Source: Rarobacter incanus (GTDB lineage Bacteria; Actinomycetota; Actinomycetes; Actinomycetales; Cellulomonadaceae). Taken from it: 64,000 nt of DNA. This document shows positions 43,979 through 52,969 of the stretch, in pieces. The translations under genes and the position numbers were made by a program. Positions within the stretch are counted from its first letter, which is position 1. Each line of letters begins with the position of its first letter. The notes below the pieces were generated by a model that was given only the letters and a program-made list of their open reading frames with translations, searched no databases and was not told the origin of the DNA. Location of the stretch: positions 1,364,001 through 1,428,000 of the forward strand of contig NZ_VFNV01000001.1 of the NCBI RefSeq assembly GCF_006715765.1. The letters are read 5' to 3'.

Positions 43979-45256
43979 GTGTCTTCCACCGTCAACTCCC
44001 CCGCGCCCCGTCCAGAATCCAATGAAGACGCACCCGTGAACCCGTATCTGGCGATCCTGCGACTGCCTGGTGCCCTGCGGTTTTCCTTTGCCGGGGCGAT
44101 CGCACGCCTCCCCATGTCGATGGTGGGGCTGGCGATCGTGCTCATCATCGAGCAAACGTACTCGTCGTATGCGGCGGGCGGCCGCGTCTCCGCGATGTAC
44201 CTTGTGGCGTCCGCGATCGCGGTCCCGCTGGTCGCACGCCTCATCGATCGGCACGGGCAGGGGCGGGTTATGACCCCGCTGACGGCCGCAAACGGCGTCT
44301 TTTTGCTGGGGCTTGGCGGTGCCATCGTCGCCGGTCTACCCGAGCCGGTGCTGTGGGTGCTCGCGGCGGGGGTCGGTGCCACCTCCGGGGCATTCGGCGC
44401 ACTGGTGCGGGCCCGCTGGACCGCCGCCGTGTCCACGCCCCGCCAGTTGCACACCGCGTTCTCGCTCGAATCGGCGATCGACGAGTTCATCTTCGTCGTG
44501 GGCCCCACGCTCGCAACGATCCTCGTCGTCCAGGTGTGGCCCCTCGCGGGCCTGGCCCTGCCCGCCATCGCGGTGGTGGGCGGCGGGCTGTGGTTCTGCT
44601 CTCAGCGCTCTTCGGAGCCGCCCGCCAAATTGCAGGACCAGCGCGCGGGGGCGGCGGCCTCGTCCGTCATTCGCAATCCCCGGCTAATTGCGCTGTCCGC
44701 GGTGTTCTTGTTCGTGGGAATAGTCTTCGGGAGCACCGAGGTTTCGACCGTCGCCTTCGCCAAGGAGCAGGGGCACGAGAGCATGGCCGGGATCGTTCTG
44801 GGCGTCTTTGCGCTGGGTTCGATGCTTGCGGGCCTGGGCTACGGCGCCAGGCACTGGCGTTCTTCGCTGGTTCGCAGGCTGATCGTGACGCTGGCAATCC
44901 TGAGCGCCGGGATGGTCTCGCTGTTATTCGTGCAGAACCTGTGGCAGCTGGCCGCCGTCCTGGCGCTGGGCGGGGTGTCGATCGCCCCCACCCTGATCAC
45001 TGGCAACAGCATCGTGCACCAGATCGTGGGTTCGGACCACCTGACGGAGGGGCTCGCGTGGGCCTCGACCGCGATGACTATCGGCGTGTCCACGGGCACG
45101 GCGATAGCGGGCATGCTGATCGACCATCGCGGGGCGCACGCGGGATACGCACTGAGCGGCGGCGGCGCGCTTGCGGCCCTCGCCACGGCCGCCGTGGTGG
45201 GGCTCGCCGTACGTGCACGGGCACCGCGCCCCGACTCGGGCACGCACGAGGCCTAA
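43979..45256 (+). CDS. MFS transporter
   Basis: The 425-residue membrane protein has twelve predicted hydrophobic segments and the MFS loop RLIDRHGQGRVMTPL after segment 2. It is probably a drug or metabolite exporter. It starts with GTG at 43979, 53 bp from the divergent acetyltransferase, so the two share a promoter region. Confidence 0.85.
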   Translation: MSSTVNSPAPRPESNEDAPVNPYLAILRLPGALRFSFAGAIARLPMSMVGLAIVLIIEQTYSSYAAGGRVSAMYLVASAIAVPLVARLIDRHGQGRVMTPLTAANGVFLLGLGGAIVAGLPEPVLWVLAAGVGATSGAFGALVRARWTAAVSTPRQLHTAFSLESAIDEFIFVVGPTLATILVVQVWPLAGLALPAIAVVGGGLWFCSQRSSEPPAKLQDQRAGAAASSVIRNPRLIALSAVFLFVGIVFGSTEVSTVAFAKEQGHESMAGIVLGVFALGSMLAGLGYGARHWRSSLVRRLIVTLAILSAGMVSLLFVQNLWQLAAVLALGGVSIAPTLITGNSIVHQIVGSDHLTEGLAWASTAMTIGVSTGTAIAGMLIDHRGAHAGYALSGGGALAALATAAVVGLAVRARAPRPDSGTHEA

Positions 45257-45475
45257 CCCGCATCTCGGGGAGTCATCCGCGCGGGCCGCACCAACCGGGC
45301 GCGGCCTGGCACGCATCCTCGCGTTGCGCCGACTGTGGCCAACGGAACACCCAGTTGAGGATGAAAGTTCCTGATCGCTCGGGGATACTGGAGTAGCAGG
45401 CGCCGACGCTTCCGGACAGAACCTGCCCGCTGCGAGTGATACGACGTCGTCTATGTTCCCAACCTGGAGACCCTC
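45257..45475. other. Spacer before pyruvate oxidase
   Basis: This 219-bp stretch has no supportable gene. It should carry the pyruvate oxidase promoter; I see no clear operator. Confidence 0.4.
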
Positions 45476-47251
45476 GTGGCTAAGAACCAAGTACGTGGCG
45501 ACACCGTCGCCGACCTTCTCGTCAATCAACTCCTCGCAGCCGGCGTCAAGCGCATCTACGGCATTGTCGGGGATAGTCTGAACCCCGTCGTCGACGCCGT
45601 GCGTCGCTCCAACAAGAACGGCGAGGGCATCCAGTGGGTCCACGTCCGGCACGAGGAGGCGGCGGCCTTTGCCGCGGCCGCGGAGGCCGAGGTCACGGGC
45701 GAGTTGGCGGTCTGCGCCGGTTCCTGCGGCCCGGGCAACCTGCACCTCATCAACGGCCTGTATGACGCCAACCGCTCGCGCGTTCCGGTCCTTGCCATCG
45801 CCAGCCACATCCCGAGCATGCAGATCGGCACGTCCTACTTCCAGGAAACGCACCCGGACCGCATTTTCAACGAGTGCTCCGTATACAACGAAATGATCTC
45901 CAGCCCCCTGGCGGCCCCGCGCGTGATCGCCTCGGCCATCCACCACGCGTACGCCGCCCCCGGCGTTTCCGTCCTCACGCTGCCGGGCGACACGGCCGCG
46001 GCCACGGCACCCCAGGATGTTCCCCTGGATCTCTCAGAGCGCACGCCGAAGCCGCGCGTGGTCCCCGCGGATTCCGCCCTGCGCGACCTGGCCGACGCCA
46101 TCAACGCGGCCAAGAAGGTCACCATCTTTGCGGGAGCCGGCACCAAGGGCGCGCACGACGAGGTCATCGCGCTGGCCGACCGCATCGGCGCCCCGATCGG
46201 GCACTCCCTGCGCGGCAAGGAATTCATCCAGTACGACAACCCGTTCGATGTGGGCATGTCCGGCCTTCTGGGCTACGGATCCGCCAACGCCGCGATGCAC
46301 GAAGCGGACCTGCTTTTGCTGCTCGGCACCGATTTCCCGTACGACCAGTTCCTGCCCGAAAACGTGCGCACGGCGCAGGTGGACATCCGCGAAGAGGTGC
46401 TGGGGCGCCGCACCCGGTTGGACCTGGCCGTCGTCGGCGACGTCAAAGAAACCGTCAAGGCGCTGCTTCCGCTGGTCGACAAGGCCCGGTCGCGGCGCTT
46501 CGTCGATCAGATGGTCAAGAAGTACGAAAAGGCCATGACCACGGTCGTGGGCGCCTACAAGGGGAAGAGCGCAGAAAAGCTCAAGCCCATTCACCCCGAA
46601 TACGTCGCCGACATCCTTTCGGACGTGGCCGCGGACGACACCGTCTTTACCGTCGATACCGGCATGTGCAACGTCTGGGCCGCCCGCTACCTGCGGGTGA
46701 ACGGCCGCCGCCGCGTCATCGGTTCGTTCTTGCACGGGTCGATGGCGAACGCGATGCCGATGGCGATCGGCGTCGCTGCCGCCCAACCTGGCCGCCAGGT
46801 CATCTCCATGTCGGGCGATGGCGGGCTCTCCATGCTGCTCGGTGACCTGATTACCCTGAAGAACTACAACCTGCCGGTCAAGGTAGTGGTGTTCAACAAC
46901 TCCTCGCTCGGCATGGTCAAGCTGGAGATGCTGGTCAACGGCCTGCCCGAATACGGCACGGACGCGCCAGGTGTCAACTACGCGGACATCGCCAACGCGA
47001 TGGGCATCCCCGCCGTGCGCGTCGAAGACCCGAAGGACGTGCGCTCGGCGCTTGAGGGCCTGCTCAAGCAGGACGGGCCGGCGCTCATCGACGTCCACAC
47101 GGACCCGAACGCGCTTTCGCTTCCGCCCAGCATCACCGCCGACCAGGTCACGGGCTTCGCAACCGCGATGAGCAAGGAGATCCTGGGCGGCGGCATCGGC
47201 GAGGTCATTTCCATGGCGAAGTCGAACCTGAGGAACATTCCTCGTCCATGA
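45476..47251 (+). CDS. poxB: Pyruvate dehydrogenase (quinone)/pyruvate oxidase
   Basis: The 591-residue thiamine-diphosphate flavoenzyme decarboxylates pyruvate to acetate and passes electrons to quinone at the membrane. The catalytic Glu is in HVRHEEAAAF. The FAD domain occupies about 190-330. The ThDP motif is SGDGGLSMLLGDLITLKNYN with VVFNN. The C-terminus (GEVISMAKSNLRN) resembles the membrane-binding helix of PoxB. GGAGA lies 7 nt before the GTG start. It is coupled to the next MFS gene by an ATGA overlap. Confidence 0.93.
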   Translation: MAKNQVRGDTVADLLVNQLLAAGVKRIYGIVGDSLNPVVDAVRRSNKNGEGIQWVHVRHEEAAAFAAAAEAEVTGELAVCAGSCGPGNLHLINGLYDANRSRVPVLAIASHIPSMQIGTSYFQETHPDRIFNECSVYNEMISSPLAAPRVIASAIHHAYAAPGVSVLTLPGDTAAATAPQDVPLDLSERTPKPRVVPADSALRDLADAINAAKKVTIFAGAGTKGAHDEVIALADRIGAPIGHSLRGKEFIQYDNPFDVGMSGLLGYGSANAAMHEADLLLLLGTDFPYDQFLPENVRTAQVDIREEVLGRRTRLDLAVVGDVKETVKALLPLVDKARSRRFVDQMVKKYEKAMTTVVGAYKGKSAEKLKPIHPEYVADILSDVAADDTVFTVDTGMCNVWAARYLRVNGRRRVIGSFLHGSMANAMPMAIGVAAAQPGRQVISMSGDGGLSMLLGDLITLKNYNLPVKVVVFNNSSLGMVKLEMLVNGLPEYGTDAPGVNYADIANAMGIPAVRVEDPKDVRSALEGLLKQDGPALIDVHTDPNALSLPPSITADQVTGFATAMSKEILGGGIGEVISMAKSNLRNIPRP

Positions 47252-48522
47252 TCTCCGCAAGTCAAAAGCCGCGGCCATCGATCTGGTTGAAGGTGGCCGC
47301 GGCTACCTTTGCCGTGGCCTGGGGCGGCAACGAATTCACCCCGCTACTGGTCATGTACAAGAGCGACGAGGGCCTGACCACGGCCACCGTCGACATTCTC
47401 CTCGCCGCGTACGTCCTCGGCATCATCCCAGCGCTGCTCCTTGGCGGCCCGCTTTCGGATCGCTACGGCCGCGCCCCCCTGCTGCGACCCGCCCCGCTGA
47501 TCGCCATCGCGGGATCGCTGGTGCTGGCGGGCGGTGGCGGCAACGCGAGCGTGTTGTTCGTGGGCCGCGTCCTGTCGGGAATCGCCCTGGGGCTGGTGAT
47601 GGCCGTCGGCACCGCGTGGATCAAGGAACTCTCCCAGGCGCCGTTCGAGCCGGGCGCGAAGCCGGGCGCGGGAGCGCGCCGCGCGGGACTGGCGCTCACC
47701 ACGGGCTTCGGCCTGGGCGCCGGCGCCGCGGCGGCTATGGCTCAGTTCGCGCCGCGCGGCGACGTGTATCCGTATCTGGTCAACGCCGTGATCTCCCTGC
47801 TCGCGTGGCTGTGGCTCCTGCAGGCCCCAGAAACCCGCGCACCGCACACCGGCGGGCGCCTGGCCGACGACCTGAAGATTCCGTCATCGCGCCACCGTCG
47901 CTTCCTGCTCGTCGTGTTGCCCGCCGCGCCGTGGGTATTCGGCTGCGCCGCAAGCGCGTACGCGATCATGCCGACGCTGGTCGCGAACCAGGTGGGCGAC
48001 ATGCGGATCGGATTCTCCGGCCTGCTGTGCCTGATCGCGCTGGGATCCGGGTTCGGCATCCAGCTGATCGGGTCCCGATTCGATTCCGATCGGTCGGCGC
48101 GCGGCACAGGCGTTGCGCTGACGGTGACCGTTGTCGCCATGATCGTGGCCGCAACGGCGGCGGGGAACTCGTCCCTGAAATGGGCCATCGGTGCGGCCGC
48201 GATCCTCGGGGTCGCCTACGGGCTCTTGCTCGTTGCCGGCCTGCAGGAAATCCAGCGGATCGCGGGCCCCGACGACCTTGCGGGCCTGACGGCCGTGTAC
48301 TACTCGCTGACGTACCTGGGCTTCTTCATACCTGCCGTGCTGGCGGGCCTTGATATCTGGTTCAGCTATTCGCAGATGTTCGCCGCCGGGGCAGTGATCG
48401 CCGCGCTTTCGCTTGGTTTCGTGTCGTTGTGGTGGCGCAAGCACCTGCCCTCGCACGCGGGAGGGGACGAGGCCCCCGTCACCCGCGAATCGGCCGCCGC
48501 ATCGGCTGGCGCCTCCCGTTAG
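47248..48522 (+). CDS. MFS transporter coupled to poxB
   Basis: The 424-residue carrier has twelve hydrophobic segments and the MFS loop GGPLSDRYGRAPLL. Its ATG overlaps the poxB stop, so it is made together with pyruvate oxidase, and export of a product such as acetate is possible but unproved. The 3' end overlaps the convergent VIT1 gene by 4 nt. Confidence 0.85.
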   Translation: MISASQKPRPSIWLKVAAATFAVAWGGNEFTPLLVMYKSDEGLTTATVDILLAAYVLGIIPALLLGGPLSDRYGRAPLLRPAPLIAIAGSLVLAGGGGNASVLFVGRVLSGIALGLVMAVGTAWIKELSQAPFEPGAKPGAGARRAGLALTTGFGLGAGAAAAMAQFAPRGDVYPYLVNAVISLLAWLWLLQAPETRAPHTGGRLADDLKIPSSRHRRFLLVVLPAAPWVFGCAASAYAIMPTLVANQVGDMRIGFSGLLCLIALGSGFGIQLIGSRFDSDRSARGTGVALTVTVVAMIVAATAAGNSSLKWAIGAAAILGVAYGLLLVAGLQEIQRIAGPDDLAGLTAVYYSLTYLGFFIPAVLAGLDIWFSYSQMFAAGAVIAALSLGFVSLWWRKHLPSHAGGDEAPVTRESAAASAGASR

Positions 48523-49607
48523 CCCGCCGCGACCCCGAAGATGCTGCCGAGCGCATAGGTGACGCCCGCTGCGCCGAACCCGATCGCCACCTGGCGTAGG
48601 GCGCGGCGCAGCGGCGCGGCCCCGGACAGCAGACCAACCGCGGCGCCCGTGATCGCAAGCGCCATCCCCACCAGCGCCACAGCGACGACGACGGCGGCCA
48701 ACCCCTGCAACCCGAAAAGGTACGGCAGGATCGGGACCGTCGCGCCCGAAGCGAAGAAGCAGAAACTCGACCAGGCGGCACCCCAAGCGGTGCCGTGCGA
48801 CTCGAATTCGGCGGCGTTGATCGGGTCCGCCAGTCGCGTCGAGCTGGAATAGTTGTTGAGGATCTGGGCGGCGTGCGCGTCGGCCGCGGCGGGCGACATG
48901 CCCCGCGCGCGGTACAGCAGCGCCAGTTCGTTCGCGTCCACGTCCAAATCGGGGAGCTTGCGCGCGGTGGTTTCACTGGGTTCGGATGCCTCCAGCAGCT
49001 CGCGTTGCGAGCGAACCGACACGTACTCGCCCGCCCCCATCGACATCGCTCCCGCCAGCAGGCCGGCAAGCCCCGACAGCAGCACCGTCGAATTGCTGAC
49101 CCCCGCCGCTCCGATGCCAAGGATCAACGCCAGGTTCGAGACCAGGCCGTCGTTGGCGCCGAAAACCGCTGCCCGGAAGGTGCCCGAGAGCTTGGTGCGG
49201 CCACGTTCCGCGAGCGCCCGCACGACCTCCTCGTGGACGTGTTCGTCGGCCGCCATCGCCAGGGTGGCGTCGCGATCGTCGTCATACTTGGCACGGGCCT
49301 CCGCCTTTTGGGCGAGCGCCAGGATAAACACGCCCCCGAAATGCCGGGCCAGCCACCCGAGCGCGTGGGAGCGCAGGAACGAACGGCGCGCGCCGTCCGC
49401 GTGCTCGCCGAGCAGGAGTAGCCAGTGCTCCTCGTGGCGCGATTCCGCATTCGCGAGCGCGAGGAGGATTTCGCGGTCCTCGTCGCTTGCCTTCGCGGCG
49501 AGATCGCGGTAGACATCCGCCTCGAGCCGCTCGTCCACGAGGTTGCGCTGCCAGCGGCGAATCTGCCGCTTGGTCGGGGCGTCGTTCGTCAAGGTTGGCG
49601 CGCTCAA
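48519..49607 (-). CDS. VIT1/CCC1-family iron transporter with ferritin-like domain
   Basis: The product of about 362 residues joins a ferritin-like helical domain (about 20-155: ERLEADVYRDLA, ALANAESRHEEHW, AADEHVHEEVVR) to a VIT1/CCC1 membrane domain (NDGLVSNLALILGIGAAG, MSMGAGEYVSVRSQRELLE, then three further helices). Related fusions such as MbfA export iron. TTG at 49607 overlaps the previous stop (TTGA) and is the likely start; the frame is open to 49844. A second TTG at 49592 is possible. Confidence 0.82.
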   Translation of the reverse strand: MSAPTLTNDAPTKRQIRRWQRNLVDERLEADVYRDLAAKASDEDREILLALANAESRHEEHWLLLLGEHADGARRSFLRSHALGWLARHFGGVFILALAQKAEARAKYDDDRDATLAMAADEHVHEEVVRALAERGRTKLSGTFRAAVFGANDGLVSNLALILGIGAAGVSNSTVLLSGLAGLLAGAMSMGAGEYVSVRSQRELLEASEPSETTARKLPDLDVDANELALLYRARGMSPAAADAHAAQILNNYSSSTRLADPINAAEFESHGTAWGAAWSSFCFFASGATVPILPYLFGLQGLAAVVVAVALVGMALAITGAAVGLLSGAAPLRRALRQVAIGFGAAGVTYALGSIFGVAAG

Positions 49608-49981
49608 TGCGTCAGGAAGGATGCGGGCAGAACCACGTTCTCCGTGCGCCGACCGAACAGAGAGGAAACCTCGGTGACCGGGTACCCGGCGATGCCGGTG
49701 CCGAGACGGCTGACCCAGAAGGTCAGTTCGGGGTGCTGCGCCGCGTAGTCGAGGAAGCGCGAAACTGCGTCGCGCATCTCGTCCCACCCGGACATCGTGT
49801 CGATCGCGTAGCAGCGCCCCGTCGGCCCGTCCCCGACTCCCCATTCGGCCCCGAAGTGCTGGTGCGCGTAGCGTGCGGCCCCGCCCCCATGGAAACCGGC
49901 CTTGTTGGAGCCGAACACGAAGATCGTGTCGGCCGGCAACTCGGTCACGGGTTCAGGGGTCACCGTCACCTTGTCCGTCAT
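49604..49981 (-). CDS. Small macro-like protein (A1S_2505 phage non-structural type)
   Basis: This 125-residue protein matches the A1S_2505-like family by its order of motifs: IFVFGSNKAGFHGGGAARYA, GPTGRCYAIDT and WVSRLGTGIAGYP. The phosphate-loop-like glycines suggest binding of a nucleotide or ADP-ribose. The family name comes from phage and accessory genomes. It overlaps the VIT1 start by 4 nt and is coupled to it. Confidence 0.75.
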   Translation of the reverse strand: MTDKVTVTPEPVTELPADTIFVFGSNKAGFHGGGAARYAHQHFGAEWGVGDGPTGRCYAIDTMSGWDEMRDAVSRFLDYAAQHPELTFWVSRLGTGIAGYPVTEVSSLFGRRTENVVLPASFLTH

Positions 49982-50044
49982 CGTTCGACACCCACTCTCG
50001 CGTCACACGGGCGCATTTGCCCGAATAGTCCTGTATTTACTTCA

Positions 50045-51118
50045 TCATGCCTGATTCGCGGATCCCAGGGACGTGAGTCCCACGCCGCGATGGTCCGTTT
50101 GTGACGATTCTCGCACGTTTGCGGGCACCCAACCGGCCAGGTACTCCGCAACAATGTTCGCGAGCGCATCTGTCCAGCAGCGGCGCCCATTTCCCCACGG
50201 GACGTAATGGAATTCCCCGCCACCTGCCTCCAGGTACGCCTCCCTGTTCAGTTCGTCGATCTCCTCAAGCGTTTCCAGGCAGTCGGATACGAACCCGGGG
50301 CAAGCCACATCGACGCGTCGGACGCCCTCGCCTCCCAGGCGGGCAACCGTGTCGATGGTGGCGGGCTTGAGCCAGGCCGCCGGGCCGAATGTCGATTGGA
50401 AGGTCGTGAGAATCGACCCCGCGGGCAGCCCCAGATTCCGCGCCACCGCGGCCGTTGTGGCATCGCACTCGCTGCGGTAGGGGTCTCCCGCATCGGCCAT
50501 GGCCTGGGGAATCCCGTGGTACGACAGCACGATCTTGTCCCCGTGTTCGACGTCCGGGCGCCCGTTGGTTTCCCAGCTCTCCTGTAGCGCTCCGGCGACG
50601 GCCTCCACGTACCCCGGATCGATCGGGAACGAGCGCACCGTCCGCAGTTCGACCTGGTCCCGGGACCGCAAGCCCCACCGATAGGCCTCGTCCAGGACGG
50701 TTCCTGCCGACGACGCCGCGTACTGCGGGTACAGCGGCACCACCAGAACTCGGCGGTGACCGGCCGCGTACAGCTCGTCCATGACTGCACGCACCGATGG
50801 TTGGCCGTAGCGCATCGCGTACCTGACCACGGCGATTTCCCGCAGCGCATGCGCGACCGCGCGCGTCTGGGATTGCGTGTGCACCAGCAACGGCGAGCCC
50901 TCCTCGCCCCAAATCGTTGCGTATTTTGCCGCGGAGGCGCGCGGGCGGAACGTCAGGATGATCGATTCGAGGATCGGTCGCCACAGGGCGGGGTGCGTCT
51001 CGACGACGCGGCGATCCGAGAGGAATTCGCGCAGGTACGGGCGCACGGCCTTCGCCGTGGGAGCGGCGGGGGTTCCCAGATTCACCAGGACTACGGCGGG
51101 GAGCGCGGGGTGAGACAC
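50045..51118 (-). CDS. hemH: Ferrochelatase, resembling the protoporphyrin (Gram-negative) type
   Basis: The 357-residue enzyme inserts iron into a porphyrin. Landmarks are LVNLGTPAAPTAKAVRPYL, SDRRVVETHP, LYPQYAASSAGTV, the active-site His in LSYHGIPQAM and the catalytic Glu in DCLETLEEIDELNR. By eye these match the protoporphyrin-dependent enzymes of Gram-negative bacteria better than the coproporphyrin ferrochelatases common in Actinobacteria. It is 79 bp downstream of the ABC pair on the same strand. Confidence 0.92.
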   Translation of the reverse strand: MSHPALPAVVLVNLGTPAAPTAKAVRPYLREFLSDRRVVETHPALWRPILESIILTFRPRASAAKYATIWGEEGSPLLVHTQSQTRAVAHALREIAVVRYAMRYGQPSVRAVMDELYAAGHRRVLVVPLYPQYAASSAGTVLDEAYRWGLRSRDQVELRTVRSFPIDPGYVEAVAGALQESWETNGRPDVEHGDKIVLSYHGIPQAMADAGDPYRSECDATTAAVARNLGLPAGSILTTFQSTFGPAAWLKPATIDTVARLGGEGVRRVDVACPGFVSDCLETLEEIDELNREAYLEAGGGEFHYVPWGNGRRCWTDALANIVAEYLAGWVPANVRESSQTDHRGVGLTSLGSANQA

Positions 51119-51196
51119 TGTTCTGCCTTTCTCGCGGGGGTAAGGGGAGGGCCGGTGCGGCGCTGTGCTCGACGGGCCAGGCGCGAATGCCGCCTC

Positions 51197-52969
51197 TTAG
51201 TCGGGAAGGTCCTCCCTGTCGCGTCTCATGAGCGCCCGGTAGTGGTCACTTGTGGCGAGCAACTTCGCGTGGGTGCCCGTGGCCACCACGCGACCCGCGT
51301 CCATGACGACGATCGAGTTCGCGTTCTTGATCGTCGAGAGCCTGTGCGCGATGGCGATGGTTGTCCTACCTTCCTGAATTCTTTCGAGCGCTGAAGTCAG
51401 CGCGGCCTCGGTTGCCGCATCGAGTTGGCTGGTGACCTCGTCGAGGACCAGAATCGGCGCGTTGCGCAAGAAGGCCCGCGCCAGCGCGATCCGCTGGCGC
51501 TGCCCGCCCGAGACGGCGGATCCCTGTTCCCCCAGTTCCGTGCGCAACCCGTGCGGGAAGCCCGCCAGATCGAGCGCCGCCTGCGCGCACGCCTCGGTCA
51601 GTTCGGCATCGGTGGCGCCCGGTGCGGCCAGCCGCAGATTGTCGGCGATGGTCCCGTTAAACAGGTACGAACGCTGGTCGACCATCATGATCGCCGACCG
51701 CAATTGCGTGTCGTCTATGTCGGCGACGTCGACGCCGTCAATCCGCACGCTGCCGCGCTGCGGATCGTAGAAGCGCACGAGCAGGCGCGCCAACGTCGAT
51801 TTTCCCGATCCGGAGGCACCCACGATGGCGGTCACTGTGCCGGGCGCGCAGCGCACCGACACGTCCGTGAGCGCGTTGGCAATCGACCGTGGATATGCGA
51901 AGGTAACCTCATCGACGCACACCTCGCCGCGCACGGGACGAACCATGGCGACGGGGTGCGCGGGGGCGGGAGTCGCAACCGCGCCCTCCGTAACCTCCAC
52001 CAGTCTCGCGGCCGAAGCGAATGCCTGGTCGAGATCGGCGCTGAATTCCTCGACCGCGGTCAGCGCGGGCAGCATCCCGATCACGACGCCCACGACAAGC
52101 ACCAGGGTCTGCCACGAGAAGTGGCCCGCACCGACCTGCGGCTGCGCGACCACGATGATGGCGCCCAGCAGAAGCGCGGATGTCGCGGCGATCAGCCCCC
52201 TGCGGGCCGCCACCACCTGCCCGAGCCTTTGTTGATCGCCGCCGACCTGGTCGCCAAGGTCGTCCAGTTCCCGCATTCTTTCGAGTTCGTAGCGCGCGGC
52301 TACCACTTCGATGCGCCCCTGCACGGTGTCCGTCATGTGCTGCGCCAACGTTCCGCGGGCGGCGCGCAGGGCGGCGGCGGAACGGAGCGCTCGTCCCGAA
52401 CCCAACATTGGCCAGACAAGTCCGATTGCCAGCCAGCCCAGCGCCACCACCAGGCCCACGGCGGGCGAGGTGACCGCGATCACCCACACGACGCCGGCGA
52501 GCGGGACCACCACGGCCGTGACGGCCGGGCCCAAGGTGTGGGCGAAGAAGACCTCGACGCGGTCCACGTCGCGCGTTGCGCGCGAAAGCAGGTCGCCGGT
52601 CTGTCTTCCCTCCGTGGCCGCCGGCGCCTGCGGCTCGAGGCGGTCAAAGAAGTACGCCCGCAGGTAGGCCAACGCCTTGAAGGCAACCAGGTGCCCGAAG
52701 AACTGCTCCAGGTAGCGGCACACGGCCTTGAAAAGGGCCAAGGCAATCAGCATGGCGGCGGCGCGCCGCAACGTGATGCCGCCGGTCACCGCGAGCGCCG
52801 CACTGTGCGCGGCGACCCCTATCAGGGCAGCGCCCGCGGCGAGGCCCAAGGCCCGCATCAGCACCGAAACGCCTAGGGGCGCGACGATGTGGCGGGTGTG
52901 CGCCAGCAGCCAACGGGATAATTCGCGGCGAGAAAGCTGCGCGGGTCGGTCCGCGGCGATTGCACTCAT
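51197..52969 (-). CDS. ABC transporter, fused membrane and ATPase domains (CydC-like half)
   Basis: The 590-residue half-transporter has about six membrane helices (to 320) and an ATPase with Walker A GASGSGKST, signature AVSGGQRQR and Walker B ILVLDEVTSQLD. With its partner it looks like a heterodimeric exporter of the CydDC class, which exports cysteine/glutathione and supports cytochrome bd assembly; no cydAB is in the window. Haem- or siderophore-linked transport is an alternative, given ferrochelatase and isochorismate synthase nearby. Its ATG overlaps the partner's stop (TGATG). Confidence 0.85.
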   Translation of the reverse strand: MSAIAADRPAQLSRRELSRWLLAHTRHIVAPLGVSVLMRALGLAAGAALIGVAAHSAALAVTGGITLRRAAAMLIALALFKAVCRYLEQFFGHLVAFKALAYLRAYFFDRLEPQAPAATEGRQTGDLLSRATRDVDRVEVFFAHTLGPAVTAVVVPLAGVVWVIAVTSPAVGLVVALGWLAIGLVWPMLGSGRALRSAAALRAARGTLAQHMTDTVQGRIEVVAARYELERMRELDDLGDQVGGDQQRLGQVVAARRGLIAATSALLLGAIIVVAQPQVGAGHFSWQTLVLVVGVVIGMLPALTAVEEFSADLDQAFASAARLVEVTEGAVATPAPAHPVAMVRPVRGEVCVDEVTFAYPRSIANALTDVSVRCAPGTVTAIVGASGSGKSTLARLLVRFYDPQRGSVRIDGVDVADIDDTQLRSAIMMVDQRSYLFNGTIADNLRLAAPGATDAELTEACAQAALDLAGFPHGLRTELGEQGSAVSGGQRQRIALARAFLRNAPILVLDEVTSQLDAATEAALTSALERIQEGRTTIAIAHRLSTIKNANSIVVMDAGRVVATGTHAKLLATSDHYRALMRRDREDLPD

